From positions 1-64,000 of the forward strand of contig JAICSO010000016.1 of the NCBI GenBank assembly GCA_025936825.1: DNA of 64,000 nucleotides, in the 5' to 3' direction. The position numbers and the translations under genes are program-made. The notes beneath the pieces were generated by a model that was not told the DNA's origin, did not search any database, and worked only from the letters and a program-made list of their open reading frames with translations. Position 1 is the first letter of the stretch. Every line of letters starts with the position of its first letter. Source of the stretch: Terriglobales bacterium (GTDB taxonomy: Bacteria; Acidobacteriota; Terriglobia; Terriglobales; Acidobacteriaceae). Shown one piece after another: positions 54,640-62,923 of this stretch.

Positions 54640-54785
54640 GAAGAAGATATTTCAGATTGCAGATTTCAGAATAAAGATTTGAGATTGAAGACGACTTTAC
54701 GTCTTGGACCGAACGCTGTTGAAGTACGTTCCAATCCAAAATCTGAAATCTAAAATCTTCAATCTGCAATAAAAGGGAGAGAATC
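54640..54785. repeat. AT-rich inverted repeat between tolB and pal
   Basis: Two arms rich in AGATTTCAGA and TCTGAAATCT words (about 54650-54690 and 54735-54775) form a large imperfect inverted repeat in an otherwise GC-rich operon. It is typical of mobile intergenic palindromes, or could be an RNA stem that tunes pal expression. Confidence 0.6.
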
Positions 54786-54788
54786 ATA

Positions 54789-55526
54789 ATGAAGCAAAGT
54801 CAATCACGTTGGATCGCTCTCGTATTCGCGCTGGGTGCGATTCTGTTCCTTGGCGCGTGCCATAAGAAAGCCGCACCGGCACCGCCACCACCGCCACCAC
54901 CGCCGCCAACTCCGACCGCGACTCTGACCGCAAATCCGGAAACCATCGACAAGGGCCAGTCGACCACGCTGACCTGGCAAACCAGCAACGCCACCGACAT
55001 CAGCATTGAAGGCGTCGGTGCAGTTCAACCCAACGGCACGCAGCAGGTGACGCCGACTGAGTCGACCACCTACACGCTGACCGCCAAGGGCGCGGGTGGA
55101 ACGCAAACCGCCACCGCGCGTGTGACGGTGAATGCACCGCCACCGCCGCCACCGCCACCGCCGCCGTCACTCACGGAAGAGCAGCTCTTCGCTCAGAATG
55201 TGAAGGACGTGTACTTCGATTACGACAAGTCGGACGTTCGCGCCGACCAGCAGTCGCTAGTCCAGGCTGACGCAGCCTTCCTGCAGCAGCATCCGAACAT
55301 GAGCGTCACCATCGAGGGACACTGCGACGAGCGTGGCTCAACCGAGTACAACCTGGCCTTGGGCGACAATCGCGCCAGCGCGGTTAAGAATGCCCTGGTT
55401 GCTGCGGGCGTTCCGGCCGATCGCGTGAAGACGGTCAGCTTCGGTAAAGAAAAGCCGTTCTGCACCGAGTCCAACGAAGCTTGCTGGCAGCAAAACCGCC
55501 GCGGGCACTTCGTGCTCAACAAGTAG
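54789..55526 (+). CDS. pal: Peptidoglycan-associated lipoprotein Pal, with inserted Ig-like domain
   Basis: 245 residues: lipoprotein signal with lipobox LGAC, a run of prolines, then a ~75-residue Ig/PKD-like beta domain (PETIDKGQSTTLTWQTSNAT) and a second proline run. The C-terminal OmpA-like domain has VYFDYDKSDVRADQQ, IEGHCDERGSTEYNLALGDN and RASAVKNAL. It binds peptidoglycan. Most Pal proteins lack the Ig-like module. Last gene of the tol operon. Confidence 0.93.
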   Translation: MKQSQSRWIALVFALGAILFLGACHKKAAPAPPPPPPPPPTPTATLTANPETIDKGQSTTLTWQTSNATDISIEGVGAVQPNGTQQVTPTESTTYTLTAKGAGGTQTATARVTVNAPPPPPPPPPPSLTEEQLFAQNVKDVYFDYDKSDVRADQQSLVQADAAFLQQHPNMSVTIEGHCDERGSTEYNLALGDNRASAVKNALVAAGVPADRVKTVSFGKEKPFCTESNEACWQQNRRGHFVLNK

Positions 55527-55555
55527 CTCGCTTATCGGTTGTTGCTTATTGGAAG

Positions 55556-55581
55556 GGGCAGCAGAAATGCTGCCCTTTTTT
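55556..55581 (+). terminator. Rho-independent terminator after pal
   Basis: GGGCAGCA, GAAA loop, TGCTGCCC, then six T. It sits 30 nt past the pal stop and closes the tol-pal operon. Confidence 0.93.
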
Positions 55582-55635
55582 CATTGGGATTGTCGTTGTC
55601 TCGCACTCACGAAAGGGCTTCCCCAAGATACCTTC

Positions 55636-56355
55636 ATGTATCCTCCGGACTGCACCATGAATTTTGTCATGTTTGTTTTGCCGTTGGCGTTATGGTCCGG
55701 GCTGCGGATTATCGTGGGCCTAACTCTCGCGTTTTGCTTGATGCGGCAAGTTCGCAAGCCGTCACGATGGCTTGGGCGCCCCTTTCTCTGGATGATGAAC
55801 AAGAGTCACTCTGCTCTCACCGATTGGGGGCTGCAGCGTCTCAAAGTTGGAAAGGACTTTACGGTTCTGGATGTGGGCTGCGGGGGTGGCAGGACGATTC
55901 AAAAGCTGGCGACGATGACGAACCGGAAGGTTTATGGTGCCGACTATGCGGCGGGAAGCGTCGTGGAATCGACCGCAAAGAATGCCGAGTTAGTTGCGAC
56001 AGGCCGAGTAGCCGTAGTCAGAGCGTCGGTCTCGGCACTTCCCTTCTGCGATAGCATGTTCGATCTTGTGACTGCGATCGAGACTCAATACTACTGGCCA
56101 GACCTGGTCAACGACATGAAGGAGATCCGGCGAGTGCTCAAGCCAGGCGGGACGCTGCTTGTCATTGCCGAAGCATACAAATACGGCGGAAACGCAAGAG
56201 CTCATGATGCACTCGTGAAATTGTTGGGCAAGGGCTGCATGAGTGTGACGGAACACCGCGAGCTGTGTGCCAAGGCGGAGTATACCGACATTGAGATACG
56301 CGAAGAACGCAAGCGGGGATGGATCTGCGTGATGGGAAGGAAGGCAGAAGCCTGA
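55636..56355 (+). CDS. Class I SAM-dependent methyltransferase, membrane-anchored
   Basis: About 239 residues from the ATG at 55636 (the frame is open from 55549). A hydrophobic N-terminus (FVMFVLPLALWSGLRIIVGL) is followed by a Rossmann methyltransferase: motif I VLDVGCGGGRTIQKL, motif II VYGADYAAGSV, and LPFCDSMFDLVTAIETQYYW with VLKPGGTLLVIAE. Similar to UbiE-like type 11 enzymes. Substrate unknown; it may act on a membrane lipid or quinone. Confidence 0.9.
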   Translation: MYPPDCTMNFVMFVLPLALWSGLRIIVGLTLAFCLMRQVRKPSRWLGRPFLWMMNKSHSALTDWGLQRLKVGKDFTVLDVGCGGGRTIQKLATMTNRKVYGADYAAGSVVESTAKNAELVATGRVAVVRASVSALPFCDSMFDLVTAIETQYYWPDLVNDMKEIRRVLKPGGTLLVIAEAYKYGGNARAHDALVKLLGKGCMSVTEHRELCAKAEYTDIEIREERKRGWICVMGRKAEA

Positions 56356-56389
56356 TCTACCCCCCTTTCGGCATCGAATGCGTTTCTTT

Positions 56390-57964
56390 CTAAACTGGCG
56401 GCTGCTCCGGCCTGTAGTTATGCCGTAGGCTCAGCGTGCCATCAGCATTCACTTTCTGCCGGCACGCCCATCGCACCGGATGACGCATCCCCTTTACTTC
56501 GATCTCGGCCTTCAGACGCAATCCGTCGCATTGCGTTCCTGGCGGGAGTATCAGCATTGCCTGGCGCACCCCAGTCGGCTTGGGATCTCCCGCATCTACG
56601 CAGCCAGAAACGTGAATCTTCTTGTCCTCGCTCTCGACGGTAAGCCTCAGCACTCCCGGCACCGCAGCGATCCCGTCGTTGACCAGGCCAACCACCAGCC
56701 CCGGCGCTCCATCGCGCTCAAACTTCCAGATGAAGGACGGGCGTACCCGATATCCCATACGCCGCGCCATCGCGTCAATCGGCCCCGGATACTTGTCGTA
56801 ATAGCTCCGGATATTCGCCGCATTCTGCTTGTGCCAGCACCACGCGGAAAGATAGTTGGCGCCCACATCGGCCACGTGCGAGAGGATCTGCTCGTTGTAG
56901 GTGATGCCGTCTTCATCCACGCGAAGTTCTTTGGGATCTCCGGTCGTGAATCCCACCTCGCAAATCGCCGCCGTCCACGGTGGACGATTGCTCAGCGCCT
57001 CAATCTGCGTGTTCTCGATAAAGATGGTGTCTGTGCGTAGCCAGTTCCCGCTGCGGATCGTGCGCTCCAGCAACTCCGCATTGCCCACGTTGCTGAAATC
57101 GGGCTGCGTGTTCGTCACCAGCGGAGTCTTCGTCCACTGCTCCAGCTGCAACTCGAACATCTTCGTCCAGGTCTGCTCGGCAACCATGTCGCTGGGAAAC
57201 GGATTCCCCTCAAACGGCCACGTGTGCCCCTCGCCCCAGAAGCCATACATCATCGTGTCCACAAACTCGACCTGGGGATGCCCGTTGTACTCCGCCGCCA
57301 GCAGTTCGTTCAACTCGCGAAACGCCGCCTGGTACGCCGGGTGGTCGTAGCGCGGCACGCGGCTGTTGTCTTTCTTGTAGCGCATCTCCGAAGGATTGCC
57401 CTTCCACTCGCCTTTCAGCTTGACGTAAGGGACCTTGCCCAGCAAGAAGTCCGGCATGCCCGGCTCGGGCCAATCCGGATTCTCCAGTTGCACGCGGAAG
57501 CCAATCTTCTTGTCGTAGCGGCGAGCAAGATCAAATGCGATGTTCCACCATTCCGCGAAATCAAGCCGCCCCGGCTGCTTCTGCACCTCGCGCCAATTCG
57601 GCCGCAGATAGATCTTCTGCACGAACGGTAGCTTGATCAGGTCCTCGAGCGTCTTTTCCTGCGACTCGCCGGGGACCTTGAGCGGCCCGGTGTCGTCCGA
57701 CCCATAAACAATGAAGCCCATGCCGTAGTTGCTGACCACCTCCCGCGAGGGCGTGGTCACCATCCAGACGTCGCTGTCGGGGATAACCGCCGCCGGACCG
57801 TATTGCGGGAACGGCCCTTGATAAAGCCGTTCCGGCACCGGAGGGGTGTATCCCCAGTCGTATTTTTCCCAGTTGTGTTCAGGAATCGTGGCGGCCGCAT
57901 TCTTCGCTAGGCCCAACGCGAGTCCAGTAGCGGTAGCAGATTTAAAAAAATTGCGTCGGTTCAT
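56390..57964 (-). CDS. Tat-type exported glycosidase-like TIM-barrel protein
   Basis: About 524 residues from MNRRNFFKSATATGLALGLA, a twin-arginine-like signal. The body has barrel-like phrases such as KIYLRPNWREVQKQPGRLDF, GFRVQLENPDW, EFVDTMMYGFWGEGHTWPFE and LSAWCWHKQNA, then a beta C-terminal domain. The layout recalls DUF4832 or beta-galactosidase-related proteins. E in GFWGEGHTW is a candidate catalytic acid. Reading convergent to the methyltransferase gene. Substrate unknown. Confidence 0.78.
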   Translation of the reverse strand: MNRRNFFKSATATGLALGLAKNAAATIPEHNWEKYDWGYTPPVPERLYQGPFPQYGPAAVIPDSDVWMVTTPSREVVSNYGMGFIVYGSDDTGPLKVPGESQEKTLEDLIKLPFVQKIYLRPNWREVQKQPGRLDFAEWWNIAFDLARRYDKKIGFRVQLENPDWPEPGMPDFLLGKVPYVKLKGEWKGNPSEMRYKKDNSRVPRYDHPAYQAAFRELNELLAAEYNGHPQVEFVDTMMYGFWGEGHTWPFEGNPFPSDMVAEQTWTKMFELQLEQWTKTPLVTNTQPDFSNVGNAELLERTIRSGNWLRTDTIFIENTQIEALSNRPPWTAAICEVGFTTGDPKELRVDEDGITYNEQILSHVADVGANYLSAWCWHKQNAANIRSYYDKYPGPIDAMARRMGYRVRPSFIWKFERDGAPGLVVGLVNDGIAAVPGVLRLTVESEDKKIHVSGCVDAGDPKPTGVRQAMLILPPGTQCDGLRLKAEIEVKGMRHPVRWACRQKVNADGTLSLRHNYRPEQPPV

Positions 57965-58122
57965 AATGACTCCTGCAGCGGAAAATACGTTCAATGACGG
58001 AACCACTCTAAATCAAATGAGGGAAAGTTGATGACCCTTCCTTCCTGTGCGCACCGGGCGCAGTCGCATATGATTTGCTACAGTCAAGGAAGGTCGTGAC
58101 CAGAAGAGGAATCCTGGAGAAA

Positions 58123-58554
58123 ATGCCAAAGCCACCACTGATTTTCACCTATTACACCGCTGCTTCCATTGAGAAGGTCTGGGACGGGTTCGTCTCGAAA
58201 GAGGCGAATCGAACCATCTTCATGGGCGCGGAGTTCGACGTGAGACCTGGCGGGGCGATGACATGGTCGGGTCCCGGCAAGGACGGCAAGCCCATGCGCT
58301 ATGTCACTGGCGAAGTGCTGCGGGCAGAGCCTCCGAAGCTGCTTGAATACAAGTTCGGCATGGGCGAGGGCAAGGTGATGTCACATGTGAAGATCGAACT
58401 GACTCCGGAAACCGAGGCGGTCAAGGTTTCGGTGACCAATGACGGCTTCGCCGACGACGATCCGTCCTATGCGCAGAACGCCGACGGTTGGCCGCGTATC
58501 CTCTCACGCTTGAAAACTCTTCTCGAGACTGGAAAGACGTTTCGACCGCATTAG
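58123..58554 (+). CDS. SRPBCC/AHSA1-type protein
   Basis: About 143 residues from MPKPPLIFTYYTAASIEKVW at 58123. Bet v1-like helix-grip pattern: IEKVWDGFVSKEANRTIF, MTWSGPGKDGKPMRYVTGEV, AEPPKLLEYKFG and a C-terminal helix (GWPRILSRLKTLLETGK). These proteins bind hydrophobic ligands or chaperones. Function unassigned; stand-alone. Confidence 0.9.
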   Translation: MPKPPLIFTYYTAASIEKVWDGFVSKEANRTIFMGAEFDVRPGGAMTWSGPGKDGKPMRYVTGEVLRAEPPKLLEYKFGMGEGKVMSHVKIELTPETEAVKVSVTNDGFADDDPSYAQNADGWPRILSRLKTLLETGKTFRPH

Positions 58555-58627
58555 TGGGCGACAACCGGATTCTGTCTGGCGTTGGGCTTATTCTTTGCCT
58601 TAGCTCAGATTGTCCTGGACGCACGAC

Positions 58628-58785
58628 CGGGGAGGGGCACGGCTTCCAGCCGTGCCAAAAACAATAACAAGACAGGTGGGCTTTAGCCCCTGGGGCGGCT
58701 GCTACAGGAAGTCGAACCTCAGCGGCTGAAGCCGGTCCGTGTGGGTCCTCCTCTCGGCACGACTTAAAGTCGTGCCCTTCCCGTG
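58628..58785. repeat. REP/BIME-like composite palindrome
   Basis: Two inward-facing hairpins, GGCACGGCT-TCC-AGCCGTGCC (58636-58656) and GGCACGACT-TAA-AGTCGTGCC (58756-58776), with outer GGGAGG and CTTCCC flanks and a smaller GGGCTTTAGCCC palindrome between. The layout is that of bacterial interspersed mosaic elements mobilised by Y1 REP transposases. No transposase is in the window. Confidence 0.75.
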
Positions 58786-58829
58786 CTAGGCAGATGTCCA
58801 GATCAGGAATATCCTTTGTTCTCAACTGT

Positions 58830-59399
58830 TCACGTGCGCACGGCATCATACGTCAACTCCACGAACCCATTCTTGTACGCGACTGCGTTCTTCAAATCCC
58901 ACTGCTGCTCGGTCAGAGGCCCGTCAAACAACCGCAGTCCGTCGCCCAGCAGCACCGGCGCGATGGTCAACTTGATTTCGTCCACCAGGCCGAGTTCGAG
59001 AAAGCGTTGGCACAGCATGGCTCCGCCCACCAGCCAGATGTTTCGATATCGAGGCGCGAGTTTCTCGTCAACGATTGTGCGGAGATCGCCCGAATAAAAC
59101 TCAACCGTCTTTTTTGTGGATGACAGTTGCCGCGTGCTCACCACGACGACTGGGGTGTCGCCATAGGGCCAGCCCAGTTCCAGCGCGTGTTCGTAAGTCT
59201 TCGAACCCATCACGTAACAGTCGATGGTTTTGAGGAACGCCACAATTTCTTCGTGCGAGATGGAAACGCCGCCTTCGTAGACGCTCTTGGTATCCATCCA
59301 TGAGACGCTGTTGTCCTTCTTCGCGATAAAACCATCCAGGCTGGAAACCACGTGGAGTGTGACCCTTTGGCTTTTGTTTGTTTTCTCGCTCGCTGACAT
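58830..59399 (-). CDS. Dihydrofolate reductase-like (RibD C-terminal) protein
   Basis: 189 residues of the RibD-C/DHFR superfamily: VTLHVVSSLDGFIAKKDNSV, YVMGSKTYEHALELGWPYGD, VVVSTRQLS, NIWLVGGAMLCQRFLELGLV and LTIAPVLLGDGLRLF. It is an NAD(P)H-dependent reductase of unknown substrate; neither folate nor riboflavin genes are adjacent. It reads toward the REP-like element. Confidence 0.93.
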   Translation of the reverse strand: MSASEKTNKSQRVTLHVVSSLDGFIAKKDNSVSWMDTKSVYEGGVSISHEEIVAFLKTIDCYVMGSKTYEHALELGWPYGDTPVVVVSTRQLSSTKKTVEFYSGDLRTIVDEKLAPRYRNIWLVGGAMLCQRFLELGLVDEIKLTIAPVLLGDGLRLFDGPLTEQQWDLKNAVAYKNGFVELTYDAVRT

Positions 59400-59630
59400 G
59401 GTTTTCGATTTTAAGAGATTAGGCCGTTAGGCGTAACGGGAAGGCATGTTTCGCCGGAAGAGGACCGTATTCCATGTGTCAGAACCCTGGACAAAGGGGC
59501 AACGCAAACTAGACACCACGGCCACTTCGCCGCTCGTCCTTCGTAAATGACAATTTATTGACATAATCACAGAAAATGCTGCTACTCTTCGTGGGTCCTT
59601 TTCGATGCTGCCGTCTAGGGGAGGTGTTCC

Positions 59631-60239
59631 GTGCTTCACCCCAGCCTGCGCAAGTCACTCGATTTTGTCTTGCCGCTCTTGGTGATTGCCCTCATCGGAT
59701 CGAACATCCTCCTCATCCGCCAGAACCAGCGTCTCAAAACCGAATTGCCTTTGCCGTCTGCCTTGGCTGTGCATCGCGAGGAACCGCTGCACGATATCGG
59801 AGGCGTCGGTTTCGACGGCAGGTTCCGCGCCGTTGAACTGCCGCATTCTGCCGCTGAACACCTGCTGGTCTTCACTTTCGCGCCACGCTGTCCCGAGTGC
59901 GTCTTGAGCAAGTCTTTCGACATCGCCTTGAGCGAACAGGCCAAGAAGCTCGGGTGGCGCACAGTGTGGATCAGCCGCGGCGATCCCGACGAAACGCGCG
60001 CCTACTGCAACGCGAGTGGCATCCCGCTGGAGGAAACGCTCGTGAATCCTCCTTATGCCACCTACCTGAAGCTCGGACTCGCGGCCGTCCCTCAAGTCGT
60101 GGCAATCGGCGCGAACGGCAAGGTCGACGAAGTGTGGTTAGGGCGACTCAACATGGAGTCTGCAAAAGCGGCGACGCAGTTTTTGTTGGACCACCCTGGC
60201 ACGCAAGCCAGCAACACCGCGCACTTGGCGTCGCCTTGA
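59631..60239 (+). CDS. Membrane-anchored thioredoxin-fold protein
   Basis: 202 residues from a GTG with GGGAGG just upstream. An N-terminal membrane helix (FVLPLLVIALIGSNILLI) precedes a periplasmic thioredoxin-like domain: LLVFTFAPRCPECVLSKSFD holds the CxxC (CPEC) site, and a cis-Pro region follows in LAAVPQVVAIGANGKVDEVW. The TlpA-like fold suggests thiol redox or disulfide work at the outer face of the inner membrane. The next gene is a tiny Cys-rich secreted peptide 55 nt downstream in the same direction, a likely client or partner (inference). Confidence 0.82.
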   Translation: MLHPSLRKSLDFVLPLLVIALIGSNILLIRQNQRLKTELPLPSALAVHREEPLHDIGGVGFDGRFRAVELPHSAAEHLLVFTFAPRCPECVLSKSFDIALSEQAKKLGWRTVWISRGDPDETRAYCNASGIPLEETLVNPPYATYLKLGLAAVPQVVAIGANGKVDEVWLGRLNMESAKAATQFLLDHPGTQASNTAHLASP

Positions 60240-60293
60240 CATTTGCACCTTACCGATAGCTTGGTTGAACTTCACACAAAGGAGGAATGAACG

Positions 60294-60485
60294 ATGCAAA
60301 TCATGACAAAGGCAGTGCTGGCTGTTGGCCTGCTCGCCTGCGTTCTCCTGAGCGCAGTGCAGGTCGCAGCCAAGAAGCCGCCTCAAGCGGCGTGCGCCGT
60401 CATCAACGGAGCATGCGTAACGGGCAGTTGCAACGGGGAGTGTGGTCCGCTCTTTCCAGCAACCTGTGCATGCATACACAACTAG
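60294..60485 (+). CDS. Secreted Cys-rich small peptide
   Basis: 63 residues with a strong AAAGGAGG site upstream. Signal peptide MTKAVLAVGLLACVLLSAVQ, then AAKKPPQAACAVINGACVTG, SCNGECGPLFPATCACIHN. Six cysteines in the mature part (34, 41, 46, 50, 58, 60), so up to three disulfides in ~37 residues. No known toxin or bacteriocin motif is recognised. The adjoining thioredoxin-fold gene suggests disulfide-dependent folding or redox control. Confidence 0.8.
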   Translation: MQIMTKAVLAVGLLACVLLSAVQVAAKKPPQAACAVINGACVTGSCNGECGPLFPATCACIHN

Positions 60486-60538
60486 GGGAACCATGCCGTA
60501 TTGCGAAGTCCCGCCCCGGCTGGGCTTCGCGCAAACAT

Positions 60539-61462
60539 TCAGAAGGACGAATAGCGTTTGCCGTTTGTGACCAGCTCTTCGATTTCATCTACCGACGCAA
60601 TCTTCCCCCGCGCTCCCGCCTCTGTACAATTCAGCGCAGCCGCTGCGCATGCGAAATCGAGAATGCGCTGCGACGGCCATTTCTGCAGCAACCCAAAGAT
60701 AAATCCCGCATGAAAGATGTCCCCGGCGCCAGTGGTATCCATGACAGGCACGCGGTAAGCCGGAGCGTGCAAAAACTGCGTGCCATCCCAGCCCAACACG
60801 CCTTCTGTTCCTAGCGTGGCCGCTGCCAATCGCGACCCAAATCGCTGTTGCAACCACCGCAGCGCCTCCCGCAAGTCAGCCTTGCCCGAAATGCGCGAGG
60901 GAAAATCGCGGCTCACGATAAGGTAGTCGACGTTTTCTAGTAATAGCTCAACGTTTGGATACACATCGTCCAGGTCGGCAATAACCGGAATTCGGCTTTC
61001 GCGCGCCCATCGCGCGGCCTGCGTTGCCGCTGCAGTATCGCAACCGTCGACAAGCAAACCGCGAGCCATCGTGATCCACTCTCGCTTCAGGTCCTCCGGC
61101 GCGATCGCCAGCCGCGGATCGCGGTGCCACAGCACCGAGCGCTCTCCCTGTCCGTCAACAATGATGTGCGATTGCGCGCTGTGGCAATTGGAAACGGTCG
61201 TGATCTGAGTTTCCACCGCAGCAATGGCGAATGCCTCGCGATGAATCTCGGCCGCCGCATCGTCTCCCAGCTTGCCGACGTAGCGCGTCTGCAGGCCCCA
61301 TCGCGCGCACGCAATGACTGCTGTCGCGACCTGTCCGCCAGGCATGACTTGTAGCGAGCGGACGTCAGCCTTCGATCCGGGACCTGGAAAGTTTGAAACG
61401 GAGATGAGCGTGTCGGTGGCGTTCAGCCCGACGCCGACGAGATCGACAGTTTCGGATTTCAT
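60539..61462 (-). CDS. PfkB-family carbohydrate kinase
   Basis: 307 residues, ribokinase-like fold: PGGQVATAVIACARWG (first signature), VIADLDDVY and the active-site signature DTTGAGDIFHAGFI with catalytic Asp. The specific sugar (fructose, ribose, tagatose-phosphate or nucleoside) cannot be decided. It lies 22 nt downstream of glgC on the same strand, so it is probably co-transcribed with it. Confidence 0.92.
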   Translation of the reverse strand: MKSETVDLVGVGLNATDTLISVSNFPGPGSKADVRSLQVMPGGQVATAVIACARWGLQTRYVGKLGDDAAAEIHREAFAIAAVETQITTVSNCHSAQSHIIVDGQGERSVLWHRDPRLAIAPEDLKREWITMARGLLVDGCDTAAATQAARWARESRIPVIADLDDVYPNVELLLENVDYLIVSRDFPSRISGKADLREALRWLQQRFGSRLAAATLGTEGVLGWDGTQFLHAPAYRVPVMDTTGAGDIFHAGFIFGLLQKWPSQRILDFACAAAALNCTEAGARGKIASVDEIEELVTNGKRYSSF

Positions 61463-61483
61463 CTGCGCCGAACCCCACGGGTT

Positions 61484-62737
61484 TTACTCACTCATGAAGT
61501 AATCTTCTGTAACTCGTGGATTTTCGAATAGCGAATAGTCTCGGGTCACCACGGTGATTCCGCTCTCCGTCACGAAATATTTTTCGCGGTCGGAATCCGG
61601 ATCGTAGCCGATGGAGGTTCCCTCTGGTATGTGCACATGCCGATCGATGATGGCGCGGCGAATGCGGCAATGCCGGCCTACGTTCACATGCGAGAACAGT
61701 ATGCTCGCGTCCACTTCGGAATAGGAATTCACCCGAACATCGGGAGACAGAATGCTGAAGCGGACCGTGCCGCCCGACACGATACATCCCGCCGAAACGA
61801 TCGAGTCCAGAGCGGTTCCGGTGCGTCCCGGTTCTTCGAAAACGAACTTGGCTGGCGGATATTGCCGCTGGTGCGTGCGGATCCGCCAGGCCTCGTCGTA
61901 CAAGTTGAACACCGGTGAAATCGAGACCACATCCATATTGGCCTCGTAATAGGCCTCGAGCGTCCCCACGTCGCGCCAGTAGAGCGCTTCCTTTTTATTC
62001 TCGTCCACGAAGTTGTAGGCGTAGACGCGGTAATCGTCGAGCATCCTGGGGATAATATCTTTCCCGAAATCGTGAGAAGAACTTTCGTCCTCAGCATCTT
62101 TCAGCAGAATGGGAATCAGGACATCCGTATTGAACAGATAAACCCCCATCGAGGCGGGCACTTTAGTCGGATTTCCCGGCGAGCGCAGCTTGGTGAATGT
62201 GGGCTTTTCTTCAAACCCGATCACCTGGTTGTTGCGATCCACATCCATGACGCCGTAGCGATAGGTTTCATCCGGATCGACATCAATGACCGCCAGAGTA
62301 ACGTCGGCGGCGGAGTCCAGGTGCTGCCTGAGCATCAGCCCGTAATTCATCTTGTAAATATGATCGCCGGATAAGATGAGCACATGCTTTGGCTGCTCGG
62401 AGCCGATGGAATAAATGTTCTGGTAAACCGCGTCGGCTGTCCCTTGATACCACTGATCGCTCACCCGCTTCATCGGCGGCAGTACTTCGACGAATTCGCC
62501 CATCTCCCGGGCAACGATGTTCCAGCCTTCGCGAATATGCCGGTTCAGCGACAACGCCTTGTATTGCGTAAGGATGTAAACGCGGCGGAGGTCCGAATTC
62601 ACGCAGTTGGAAAGCGTGACATCGATAATGCGATAGATACCGCCAAAGGTGACCGCCGGCTTGGCCCGATCGCGAGTGAGAGGATAGAGGCGTTCCCCGG
62701 CTCCCCCCGCCAGAAGCACTCCCAAGGTGTCTTTCAT
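61484..62737 (-). CDS. glgC: Glucose-1-phosphate adenylyltransferase
   Basis: About 417 residues from MKDTLGVLLAGGAGERLYPL at 62737. GGAGERLYPLTRDRAKPAV is the nucleotide-binding signature and HVLILSGDHIYKMNYGLML the sugar-phosphate part; the left-handed beta-helix tail (RFSILSPDVRVNSYSEVDAS) is present. It makes ADP-glucose for glycogen synthesis. The frame opens upstream to 62776, but family N-termini match 62737. Confidence 0.97.
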   Translation of the reverse strand: MKDTLGVLLAGGAGERLYPLTRDRAKPAVTFGGIYRIIDVTLSNCVNSDLRRVYILTQYKALSLNRHIREGWNIVAREMGEFVEVLPPMKRVSDQWYQGTADAVYQNIYSIGSEQPKHVLILSGDHIYKMNYGLMLRQHLDSAADVTLAVIDVDPDETYRYGVMDVDRNNQVIGFEEKPTFTKLRSPGNPTKVPASMGVYLFNTDVLIPILLKDAEDESSSHDFGKDIIPRMLDDYRVYAYNFVDENKKEALYWRDVGTLEAYYEANMDVVSISPVFNLYDEAWRIRTHQRQYPPAKFVFEEPGRTGTALDSIVSAGCIVSGGTVRFSILSPDVRVNSYSEVDASILFSHVNVGRHCRIRRAIIDRHVHIPEGTSIGYDPDSDREKYFVTESGITVVTRDYSLFENPRVTEDYFMSE

Positions 62738-62923
62738 GTCGTTCCGCTTTGATGACTGCGGGCGCGCGTGCGACATGCGCCTGAGTAAAACTTAGCAGCG
62801 CCGTAATACTAGCATGTGGCTTGGGAGCAGTTTCAAGTCTGTGCCGCACATACAACCATCGCCACAGCTGGACGAACGATTAGCACTTGGAATGAGTGCG
62901 GCTCGTATTTACCATGACGACAG

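Noticed and set aside
59427-59639. 70-residue minus-strand frame before the thioredoxin-fold gene
   Set aside because: No recognisable features; it lies in the divergent promoter region.
60287-60814. 175-residue plus-strand frame across the Cys-rich peptide and PfkB gene
   Set aside because: It overlaps two well-supported genes; its sequence is Arg/Ser-rich noise.
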